Notes under the pieces: model-generated
The model's input: only the letters and a program-made list of their open reading frames with translations
The model's database searches: none
What the model was told of the DNA's origin: nothing
From: Numida meleagris
Taxonomy: Eukaryota > Chordata > Aves > Galliformes > Numididae
Length of the DNA: 64,000 nucleotides
Direction of reading: 5' to 3'
Assembly: GCF_002078875.1 (NCBI RefSeq)
Contig: NC_034411.1
Coordinates: 58,602,718-58,666,717 of the forward strand
Position numbers and translations under genes: made by a program
Part shown: one piece after another, positions 13,401 to 25,400 of the stretch
How positions within the stretch are numbered: position 1 is the stretch's first letter
How the letters are laid out: each line of letters begins with the position of its first letter

Positions 13401-16400
13401 GATTTAATCCAGGATGGAGATGGTGAAGATAAGTTAAAACACTATCTCAGCAAATCTGGATAAGGTAAGCCCAAAGATGGACAAAGCATCTCTGTAGAAA
13501 TAAATGCGGGAAATAGTTACAGTATAACGTGCTGCTAAATAAAAAGGGGAGTAAGAGGAAAAAATTGAATTTCTATGGAAATTATTCATTTTGTATTTCT
13601 GATAAAACTCCTCACAGTGAGGAAAAATAGATTGAGCTAAGATTGCAATGAAATGCCAGGAGCTATGAATTAAAATAAAAATAATTAGATTTAGATGTGT
13701 CATTATTTCATCTGGGTGTATTATCAGATAGCTGGCTGGAAATACCTTGTTATTAGTGCCCTTGGTTGATGGTAGGTTCACACAAAAAGGGGCAAACTAA
13801 ATGCGTGCTTTAAAGCAGGATGTGTACATTTCTGCCCACACTTTTTTATTTGTAAGTAAGTTCTATTTAAGCTGGTATCTCTATGGTTAAGTCTGCATTT
13901 GTATTTTATTTCTGTTTTACTGTGTAAATTGTAGCACACTGTAGTGTGTACAGGACACAAAAATTAGTTGCTGCTTTAGTGTGCAGCCTCTGGTACAGCA
14001 CATTGTCTTAGTTTCAGCTGGGACAGAATTGTTTTTCTCCAAGGTGTCTGGTATGATGCCATGTTTAGGTTTTAGGAGAAGAACAATGTTGATAACACAC
14101 CAATGTTTCTGGTTGTTGCTAAGCAGTGTGGTACAGAGCCAAGGCCATTCCAGTTTCTCAGCTCCTACTTACAAAGGGGGGAGCTGAGGGAGCTGGGAGG
14201 GGACAAAATCAGGACAACTGACTTAAACTGGCCAAAAGGATATTCCATATTATATGACATCGTGCAGAAAGAGAGTTATGAAAGGAGTGAGATTTCATCT
14301 CCCTCCTTTCTGCTGTTGGAGGAGCCAGCTGGGCATCAGTCAGAGGGTGGTAAACAATTGCTAGCGCATCGCATTTTATATACATTTCCATATCCATATA
14401 TAGTCACAACTATTTTCCTTTTCTTTATCATAGGAAATAGTTTTATCTCAACCTACAAGTTCTACTTCTTTTTTATTTATTTATTTATTATTTTCTCCCC
14501 ATCCCACAGAGAAGCAGGGAGTGGGCAAACAACTGCGTGGTTCTGAGCCACCTGCTGGGTTAAACCACAACACACATGAAGGATCAAGTTTGGTGTATAT
14601 CATGCACAGCAGTGCTACAGTACTGCTGCACTGTGGTAGGGTACTGTTTCTGAGATGGATGTAACAGGGCAAAAGCCACTGTCCCTCAACCAAATCTCAT
14701 CTCTGCAGCAGAGCAGGAGGCAAAACTTAAACGACTGTTCCTCTCTTGCTTCTCAGAAGTGTCCTTAAATAAGTGTAAATGCCCTTTGTGTTTCAGCATC
14801 TGCTCATGGCTGCTCACTTTGCTGGCAGCAAGATGGCAGTGAATGCAGCCTGTGCCACCCTTCCACTACTGGTAGTACCAGCACCTTCGTGAACATCCAA
14901 AGAAACTCACACCCAACATGTTATTTAAAAAATGTAAAGTAAACCTAGTGTAGATTTAGTCATGTGTTGTTGTGTCCTTGTAGTTTTCAAGCCACTTCCA
15001 GTGATTCATTTATTTCATGTGGTAGTTCAGTTAAACTGAGAAAACTGAGCACTGGTTAGCAATAACAGTGTAGGCCGGAAACTGCTGTGAAGGTGTGATG
15101 ATGTGGTTTCATGAAGCTTTCATCTCTGAGCAAGTGCATTCATGTATGCCAGCTCTGTAAAGAAATGGATTTTATTTTTAGGATTCGCTTTGTTATTTTG
15201 CTGTATGGTGTTACTTGGCATTTTTCTTGCAGGTCCAGTTCATGAGACTGTGTATGATTTTTGGAGAATGATATGGCAGGAGCAGTCAGCTTGTGTTGTG
15301 ATGGTCACAAACTTAGTGGAAGTTGGAAGAGTAAGTTTTTTTCTTTTGATACTGCAAGCCTGAAGAAAAACCCGCTGACAAAACATGCCACTGGCAGAAT
15401 GTAGACAAGTCTTGTGAAGGAGAGGAGAGAAAAGGGGAGTACTGACAGTCCACACATCACTGCAGATTACAGTATTGTGTGAGGACAAAGCTAACTGATG
15501 CTGTGTTTTTGTTGAGTGAAAAATCATCTGAAGACAAAATTCATTTTTGCATATTAGGTAACTGAAATGAGCACAGTAAGTAGACTAGTGAGTAAATGTA
15601 CTTCTGTATCAGTGACTAGAAATCAGCAAATTATTTACAGTATATCAGTAACACATCCCTCAGGGAATAATATAAGGTATCTGGGATTAATTGCAACAGT
15701 TTGATTACTGATATGAAATGCATCCCAGTTTAACTAAGTGGAAATGTATCCCATAGTTCATCACTAAAATTTTGAAAAGGCTCATTTAGAAATGAATTTG
15801 GTATGTAACTACAGCTATATATAAAGCAGTGTAAACTCCCTGTGACTAGTACTTGACTTGACAGAACAGCCATTAGCCATGACAAGTCACATGAGTGCAA
15901 GGTCATTTGGAAAAGTATGGTGTAGTGTAGTACATGCAGTAACATATCTTCAAGGTTTTATTTTATTTGAAATGTTGAGGGAACTGGGCTTGTTTAGCTG
16001 GGAGAAGAGAAGGCTCTGGGGAGACCTCATTGTGGCCTTCCAGTACTTGAAGGGAGCATATAAACAGGAGGGGGAACGACTGTTCACGAGGGTGGATAGC
16101 AATAGGACAAGGGGGAATGGTCTTAAACTGAGACAGGGGAGGGTTAGGTTAGATATTAGGAGGAAGTTTTTCACACAGAGGGTGGTGATGCACTGGAACA
16201 GGTTGGCCAGGGAGGTTGTGGATGCCCTGTCCCTGGAGGTATTGAAGGCCAGGCTGGACGTGGCTCTAGGCAGCCTAGTCTAGTGGTTGGAGACCCTGCA
16301 CTCAGCAGGGGGGTTGAAACTAGATGATCGTTATGGTCCTTTTCAAGCCAGGCCATTCTATGATTCTATGATTTTTCTTGGACGTGAAATGCTTCCTCAT

Positions 16401-19400
16401 TTTGTATTTAGGTCAAGTGTTACAAATATTGGCCTGACGACACAGAAGTTTATGGTGACTTCAAAGTGACTTGTGTAGAGATGGAGCCCCTGGCAGAGTA
16501 CGTGGTCAGGACCTTCACTCTTGGAAGGGTGAGCACATTTTGAAAGGGCTTAGCAAAATACCATTCCCTGATGGCAAGAAATAAGTCGGGGACTGTGCTT
16601 CCATGTGTTCCTGTGGGATACCAAATTCTTCTGTCTGGTTAAGCCTACAGCATAGACGGCCCTATCTCACTTCAGAAGTAGCACACTGCATCAGGTCTTT
16701 CCGCTCATGTCACTCTGGGTTTCAGTTTCCCCAGAAATGTTGGCTGCTACCATCCCTTGTCTTACATTCACCTTTTCTCTCTAGCCAGACTTCTGAGCTG
16801 AGCTCAAGTATTCTGTTATGAATCATGCCAGTCATTCATCTCCTTTCACTCTGCCCTGAATGCAGCTGAGCCAATCTCACTTAATCAAAGAACAAACTCT
16901 GTGAATGCAAGATATATAATACAGCTGTGGTCCTCTGATACATCATTATACTTGCCTGTAGATGTTGAGAACTTATTGTCAATGAGCAGAAGTTCTGAAA
17001 ATTGATGCAGATTGCATCTAAGTATAGAAAAAATATCTAATGAGGCAAAACTAGCATACTGTAAAAGCAAAAGAAAGAATGATGAACTTCAAAATGGAAA
17101 TTAAAATACAATAACATTTTTACACTTTGCATGTTCTTTGCTTTAAATAATTGGTGAAATGATGAAAATGGCATGTAGGTTCTATCAGTGATACCATTAT
17201 TTGAGTCAAAGGATATCTTGTCTATGAAATACTTTGAAATTCATAACCTTTTTTTGCCTTTTACAGAGAGGCTACAATGAAATCCGTGAAGTTAAACAGT
17301 TTCATTTCACTGGCTGGCCTGATCATGGAGTTCCTTACAATGCTACAGGCCTGCTTTCATTTATACGGAGAGTCAAATTATCTAATCCTCCTAGTGCAGG
17401 ACCTATTGTCGTCCACTGCAGGTGTGTGCAGATGTTGTAGATTGATTTTTTCCACAGCTACGTATGTGAGCTGTGAGTTTCTTGTGAAGCATTCATCATT
17501 TTGAAGTGTTTTGGGTTTTGTTTTTCTCCCTTCAAATTGCCTTATTCACACTGTAGTAGGATTTGGTTGTCTACAGCAACATTTGAAAATAACTAAATTC
17601 TAATGCTGCTTTCCTAAATGGTATAGCCAAAGATTTTCTTTTTCCTGCAAGTACTGCACCAGCTAAATTAATTTTATACTCGAGGCTATCACTGGGTAGC
17701 CTACTGCCTGATTTTGTGACAGCATTCAAGAAGTGTAGATACAGCTTCTTTGATAGTCTAGCACTGTATATAGTGTTTGAACAGATTATTAATTTAATCT
17801 ATGTAAACAAGTAGATAAATGAAGATAGAATGAGGTTAGTGGCAACAAGTACAGGCTGTTGTTTCCTGTGCAAGTTTTGCAAGGGTTGTATTGTTAAAAC
17901 ACAGTCCTTTGATGATTTCCTTTCAGCTTGTCAAATGTTTAATTACATGCTATAGATAAAGTTACTAACTCTTTACAGATTTTAAAACTTTAAAATTCGC
18001 TATGCAAAAATTGTCCCTAGCTTTATATAAAAACAAAAAAAATCAAGCGAGAACCTGTGGGACACTGTGCTGCCTAAACCAGTTTAGTGCTTGGTTGATA
18101 AAATGAACTCTTTAATTTCTGACTGTAAGGTATCACATAGAAATCATCCCTTATCTTTTATTAAATAAAGACAAGATCTGTCTTATTTTGAAGTGCATGA
18201 GCTTAATCGTCTTCCAAATTTAAGTTCAACTAACTTCTTTTTTACTCTATGTATTGATTTAGGTGATAAAAAGAGAAAAACAGACGCTTTTTGCTGTTAT
18301 TTAGTTAATCAAATCTGATGGAAAATGGTCATTTGGGGTGCGCCAAAAGTTTTAAAAGACATTATGAAGGAGGGAAGATAAATATTAGGTAGTGGTTGCA
18401 ATGAAAAAAGAACTGAATGGTTTTATAAAAAATGCTCTCAGCAGTGGGTTTATAAAGTTTGTAGGTGTTTTCATGGAACTATTTCTAACAGTGTTTGCTG
18501 CTCCTCTTCAGTGCTGGTGCTGGACGCACAGGTTGTTACATTGTGATCGATATCATGCTTGATATGGCAGAAAGAGAAGGCGTTGTGGATATCTACAACT
18601 GTGTCAAAGCATTACGATCCCGTCGCATCAACATGGTACAGACAGAGGTACAGTAGTTTTCCTTTTAAGCACCTGGTTGTTTCTGAAATGTGCCTGGTTA
18701 GAATTTCACTGTTACTAGCCAAAGAGCAGACAGTGGATCTGCTGAGGTGTTGTTGTCTCCATTGGGAGGCACTGCTGTGTGCCAAGGTCATGCAACAAAC
18801 CTGTCAGCTCTTTCTGTCATCGTGCATGTAAGTGCTTGCCTAACATTGTAACAAAGGGAAAGCCAGAAAAATAATGGGAAGAAATACTTCCTGTTGAGAC
18901 ACACTTGATTTTACAACCAGCCTGGCTACCAGGCAATTGTAGTACTAGCTTGCACACACACACACACACACACAGGAAGAACACAGCATGCCAAATAATT
19001 GCTAATCACAGGTAGTGCTTGAAGCAATTTACACTTTCTGCTAGTATTATAAGAAAAGCTATTCTTGAAAAATAAAATGAATAAAGCCAGCAAGTCACTG
19101 GGATATGTACAGAAACCCTCAAGCACCACAAGAAAAAATGACCCCCTCAAATAATTTGCGATGTCTGTGCTTTTAAGTTTTACTGACTTAAAATTGATTC
19201 TGAAGAAAGCATCCTTATTAACAGCATCCCAATTATGACAAGAGTGTTTGTACTAAAGCAGTATTTAATGGATTGATGGGCTGTACCTTGAATGAGTTTT
19301 ACAGTGTGCAGATCTATTTTCCTGAAAGGAAGGAAAGATCGGTTGTTTTTAAATGACAATAATTCTTGTTTCTTTGTGTACTTTGGTAGGAGCAGTACAT

Positions 19401-22400
19401 CTTTATTCATGATGCCATTCTAGAAGCTTGCCTGTGTGGGGAAACTGCCATTCCTGTCTGTGAATTCAAAGCTGCTTATTTTGATATGATTAGAATAGAC
19501 TCTCAGACGAACTCTTCGCATCTCAAAGATGAGTTTCAGGTATTCACAGCTTTTACTAACTCATCATATGGTAACTCTTTTTTTTTTTTCAACTAGATAC
19601 ATTCAATTTATTTTAAGGGAAAGGGCTTTTGTATCATATTTATAGTATTTTATCTCTTACTTTGTATTCCACAAAATAAAGTATCCATGTTTACATGCTT
19701 TGCAGAGTTGCTTTAAATATGAAATACCACCCTTTGAATGACATTTCAGTAAGTATCTGTCTGGAATAAACACTGGCTGAGAACCAGAGAGAGTTTCAGC
19801 TTGCATTTGCACAGCTAAGATGTAGCTCTTTAGGACTCCAAAGGATCCTCTTTGCTTTATTCCTTTCAGAGGGGATGGTGTCTGGTGGAAGCCATTCAGT
19901 GATACTTGGAGCACCTTTTACACCTGTGTTTTAATGCCCTCAAAAAGCTTCAGTATGCTCATCATACAGAGAGGAGCTCTTATTTGCGAATGTATTTTTG
20001 CACCCATCAAAACAGATAGGATTTGTTTGTTTATTTGCTAAATTGTCTGCTAATGCTTCATGTTTTCTCACATTGCGATATTTTAAAATAATAACTTGGT
20101 GAATCTTGAGAACGTTGTCAGTCAGGCCAGTGTAAGTCTCCTCTCTCCCTTAGACCCTGAATTCTGTTACCCCTCGCCTGCAAGCTGAGGACTGCAGCAT
20201 AGCTTGCTTGCCAAGGAACCATGACAAGAACCGCTTCATGGATATGCTGCCACCTGACAGATGTCTGCCCTTCTTAATTACTATTGATGGGGAGAGCAGC
20301 AACTACATCAATGCAGCTCTTATGGATGTAAGAGACTATCTTCTTTGTCTATGTACTGTGCTGTGAAAAGCTGTGTAATATGAGAGATAACACTTGCTTG
20401 TCTAAGAAAGGGTAATTCTTTCTTAGCATAGTGTCCAATTAAACAGTCTTAACAAAGGAAGGTGGGGAATGGGTAGGAAACCCCACCGGCTTGTGTTGCT
20501 GGTTCAGAAGGTTTGTTATCTTCAGTCTTTTGCATCCTTATGGGACCCATTGGAAAGCTCTCCATTTCAACACCATTAGATAAAGGCCTAGTCTCCAGAC
20601 CTCAAAATCTCAGCAGGATCTCAAAAATCTTATGCTTGTCTGGAAGTAAATATTACCAACCTAAGCATGAGGTTGCTATCTGTTTTAGGAGAAAAGCTAT
20701 GTATGTTGAAGTAGAAGAGATAGAGGAGAGGAAGCAAAATGCTTCTTTGGTATGCTTGGGGGACAGGGTGGTTTTTTTGTTGTTTGTATTTTGACTTGTA
20801 GCTCTCTTTTAAAGATTTTTAATCTTTGAAGTTTGAGTGGCAGAACTACTGTCAGGGGAAAAAGGTGAAGTGATGGAAAGAATGGAGCTGAACCTACTTA
20901 TAAATGTCTAGTTGATAAAGAGGCTCATCACACATGCTGTCAGATACCTGCCTGTGCCTTCCATTAACACTGCCAAAGTTAGGCCTCTAAAGCCACTTTT
21001 TACTGTAAATACTTCAATAAGTAAGTGGCCTGATTTTCAGAGATTCTCACTTTCCTCAAAAATGTATTACTGTCAGAAACTGCAGTGTCAGGAAGAGATT
21101 CTGGAATAAAATGGTAAATAGCAACAAAAGTCATCAGGACTGAATGGTATTTGTCCCGAAGCTCTGCCTGAGCTAGTGCAGGAAACATTTGAACTGCTAG
21201 CAAAATACAGTTCCTAATCTCACAATTAGCTATTGTGCCAGAAAAATAGGGTAGCATGTGTGAGACCAATCCATTAGAGAGTCATAGGGGCTGAATGGAT
21301 GAATTAGAGTAGTGAGTAGAATTTCAGTAGCAACTGAAATTGTTTAGAATTGCAGTTAAAATTACTTGAAGCACCTGGATAAAATTGACGCGACAGGGAC
21401 CAACCAGCACTTCTGTGTGGAGGAGTGTTTGGGGAGAAAGGGAAACAATGCAGACTAAAGGTGGTGTGGCAGGAGGAATCTGAGTGTGCGACTGTGTGGC
21501 AGGCAGAGACAGAAAGCAAGCAGTGTATTAATGGAGGCAAGTAAGTACAGACTGAAATGATAGTAATAAAGGGAAAGAAAGCAGCAGAAATCATTATATT
21601 ACAAAGAAGGCATATAACAAGGCTATAAGTACAGAGTTAAAAATTTGGGTAATGAAAGTGTTTTCTTGCTCTTTTTTTTCTGATTTTTTTACTACTGATT
21701 TAGTCAGAGTACCTCATTGCCAGGAAAAGAAAGTTTCAGTAGCAAAACAGAAATAGAAACTTTCCTCTTTCCACAGTGCATTTGTTCCTGTGTTCCCACA
21801 AAAAAGGTGTCTGCTTCCCAGTGTGACAGCAGATACTCTGCCTGCTCTTTTTGAAAGTCTGATCATCTTAATCTCAGTATGTTCTCTTGTCTAAGGAGAA
21901 ACCAGAAATGATGGGAAAAGGGCTAGGAAAGCATCAGCTAGTACATGTTTCATTTCTTAAAAATATAAGGGAAGAATTGACAGCTGATGTTCCTCTTTGC
22001 TGCCTGGGTAGATGGAGGAAGTAGGACACTGGCTGCACCCCAGTATGCTTTACACAGCAGGAAAAGATAGCAAGCAATGGGAAAAAAAAACTGTCTTCTT
22101 CCTTATTTTGTTGTCAAATAAGTACTAATGCTAAAGGTATTAATTTCTTATCTTCACAATTTACAGTAAGTAGAAAGGAAAAAAAAAAAAAAGTATTTTT
22201 CCTTCCAGGACTCAAACTGTTCTCTCTGAGGACATGTTAATATACTGCATACGAAGATCCCTCATGCCAATCTGCAAGCATGCGAAGTGTTGTAGCTGCC
22301 CTGCTAGGTCTCTCTGCTAGGCTAATGTAATCTACTTATTTCAGTAAAAAGCAGCCAAAGTGCTTTCGTACCAGCACAGGTGCTAAGCACTCAATGCGAG

Positions 22401-25400
22401 GATCCCTGCATTATGAACAGAAGTCTCAGAATGTTGCCTTCAAACTGGATGCTTAGGTTCCCATATTCCTAACAAGGGTATCACCTTACTCTTTTTCTCA
22501 GATGAACCTGCCAGTGCTTCCTTGCCAGTTCCCTTGTTGCAGAGCTCTGCCATGCATAGTTGTAGATTGTCTGCACAAAACTTCCATTCTTTCCTCTTCT
22601 GATTGATGCTAGTAAGTCACATGTTAAAGAGGCTTAACCCCTCTGCTTTTAGTTGTATCTGAGGCAGCTTATGCTGGGCCACAAAGTCCTGTGTACTTGT
22701 GTATAATGCAGCAAGCAAAAAACAGAATTTTCTGTCCTGACAGAAGATAGTATTTTGTTGTTTATCCTCTGCTTTGTGGTGAAAATCAACCCCAGTAATT
22801 CTGAAGGCCAGGACTGAAGTCTAGTAGAAGTTGCCATCAGCTTGGGATTGCATCTCAGTACACTGTTGGGGATGAGCTTTGTCTCCAGGTCAGCTGCAGA
22901 GCTTACGTGTGGCCTAGTGGGACCTACGGCCTACGGGTGACTAGCTGGGACCTTTACACTTCTCTATGCAGAATGGAAGCAGGTTGTCTGCCAAGTCTCT
23001 CTGGTCAGTGCCCGGAATGGCACAGCCCTGAGCCTCAGTCTCTGAGCAGAGCCCTCCGGAGCCACTGCTGTGCCATCTGCACATCTGAACTGTGGTACAC
23101 AGCCCATCACTGGAGGTCACAGACCTGAGCACAGCAGCCTCTTTCTTCTTACTTGAGGCAGCAGTGTATTTTTAACATCAGCTTCGGTGAAATCTGCTGT
23201 AATTGATGTTACGGCTTTGTTCTATTTATATTTTATTTTTGTTGTGGAGTGTGAGTGGAAGTTAAGAAGTACTTCCTCTACCAGCGCTAATAAATTTGTT
23301 TGCCTTTGCAGAGCTACAGGCAGCCAGCAGCTTTTATTGTCACGCAACATCCTTTACCAAACACTGTGAAAGATTTCTGGAGATTAGTGTATGACTACGG
23401 CTGTACTTCGCTTGTGATGTTAAACGAGGTCGACTTAGCACAGGTTGGTTTGGGTCTTGAGTTTTCCATGTACTATTTTAATCTCTGCACCCACTACATG
23501 ATCAAAATGTTGAGCAGTGCAGCTGTTTACAGATATTTTGTTGCTCTGCTTTACAGCTACTAATTAATATAAGTAAAGGCCAGATGTGCTGTCTGCAGTG
23601 GAGTAAGACAATGCTCCCATTGTAACTTAACATTTAATTATACCCATTTTGCTCTGGCACAGGGCTGCCCACAATACTGGCCTGAAGAAGGAATACTACG
23701 GTACGGTCCCATTCAAGTGGAATGCGTGTCTTGTTCAATGGACTGCGACGTAATAAACCGAATTTTCAGGATATGCAATCTAACAAGAGTAAGCATTATC
23801 ATAACAATACGTAACAGTTTTTAACACTCTCTAGACTATTCTGGTTTTTAATTTTGAATAGTAGTAAAATATTAATGTTCTTAAGACATCACCCAGAAAA
23901 ATTCAAGTATCAGAATCTTATGCTGGCTTCCAGGGCTTTTCTACAGCTACCCATTAAGCAGAGAGAAAGTGAGGTGAGTGACTGTTCTGTAACATTGTCC
24001 ATGGTATGCAAAAGTTGTGAGAAGGACTCTGTTTATTCAGTGTACAGAGAAAGAAATATCCATGTAGAGACAGGCATTTTGTTTCCAACTTCCATGAGAT
24101 GTTTTCCATCCTAAATCAGGAACTGCGGCACTCAGAGTGATTATGCAACCAGCATCTTCTCAGTTTAAGGTCCAAGATCCACACGTCCTATAACGTGGAG
24201 TGTGAAAACCCTCTGAAAGTTCCTCTGAAGGACTGTGCACCACTGTGCCTTGACCTACCTTTGTCACCTTTTCTCGACTTCAGAACCAATGCCAGTCTTG
24301 CAGTCTTGTCGGTTCTTTCACACGTTGCATTGTCTTGTCTCTTTGCTGTCCCAAACTCTTTCACACTGTCACAGCATCTTTTCAAGCCCTGTTTGCAACA
24401 CAGTGTCTCTTCCTCTTCACTTCTATAAATCACTTATTTATGTTGCCTACAGGTAAAGTGGTACAGATGCATCTGTGCAGTTAACCAGCAGCCCCTGGTT
24501 GACATACTGTATCATTCATCTAAAAGCGAGTAGGCCACTGTCTAATATTAAATACTGGCTACCAGCTGTGGTCCATGGTATAATTTTAACTTTCATTAAT
24601 GTTGAAGAATTGCTGTGGGGAAAGCACAGATTAATGTACAGGGGCTGCTTCAAAAGCACTGCCTCGTATGTTATTATGTTGGCTCGTGACATCAGAGGCA
24701 GATGTTGGTAGTATGGCAGTAGAGGTTGAAACTTCCCACCAATATTCTCTTATATTTTGTTGCCGTGTGACAGATGGCAGCAGAGGGACAGTCTGACCAA
24801 AGTGGTGTCTGACATGGAAGTGCATATGAAGTAAATGTGTGTCACTGAATTCCTCCATGCAGAAAAAATGGCACCACTGACATTCATTCATGCTTGCTGA
24901 GCATTGATGGAGACCAAACAGTGGATGTGAGCGCAGTGAGGCAGCGGGTGGTGTGTTTCAGCAGTGGTGACAGTGACATGAAAGACGAGGCCCACTAAGG
25001 ATGGCCATTCACAGCTGTCACACCACAAAACAAAGAGTGTCTCAAACAGCTCACCTGTGCAAATTGGCTAATAATGGTGTCTGGGTTTAAAAATACTGTT
25101 TTGTAGCTGAGAATTTGCTCCATCAAAAAGTGTTATTACGCTCTTTGTATCTGTTGTAGTGTCCATGGAAATAAATAGGAGACATTACTTTTGGAGCAAC
25201 CTGAGTATACACAAAGCTTTTTCTTTTTATAACTAATATTTTGGTCACATTTTGATTTTTTACCAAGTAAAAAGAGCAGTTTGCATGTGACTAGCATCTT
25301 CTGTAAATTGTACTTCGAGTTGAGAAAAAAATATGTATTCAGCTGTTCATGCCCTGTTTTGAAACTACAGGAAGCAGAGGAGTGGGCACGCTGGTAAATT

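Noticed and set aside
14103..14546. 147-aa open frame on the + strand
   Set aside because: It lies wholly inside the solo LTR at 14004-14572; it is not a gene.
15858..16283. 141-aa open frame
   Set aside because: Its C-terminal two thirds are CR1 ORF2 tail; the N-terminal part is intronic read-through. Counted as a mobile element, not a host gene.
24188..24433. Overlapping frames of 77 aa (+) and 81 aa (-) in a PTPRK intron
   Set aside because: No homology or splice signals, and open on both strands by chance.
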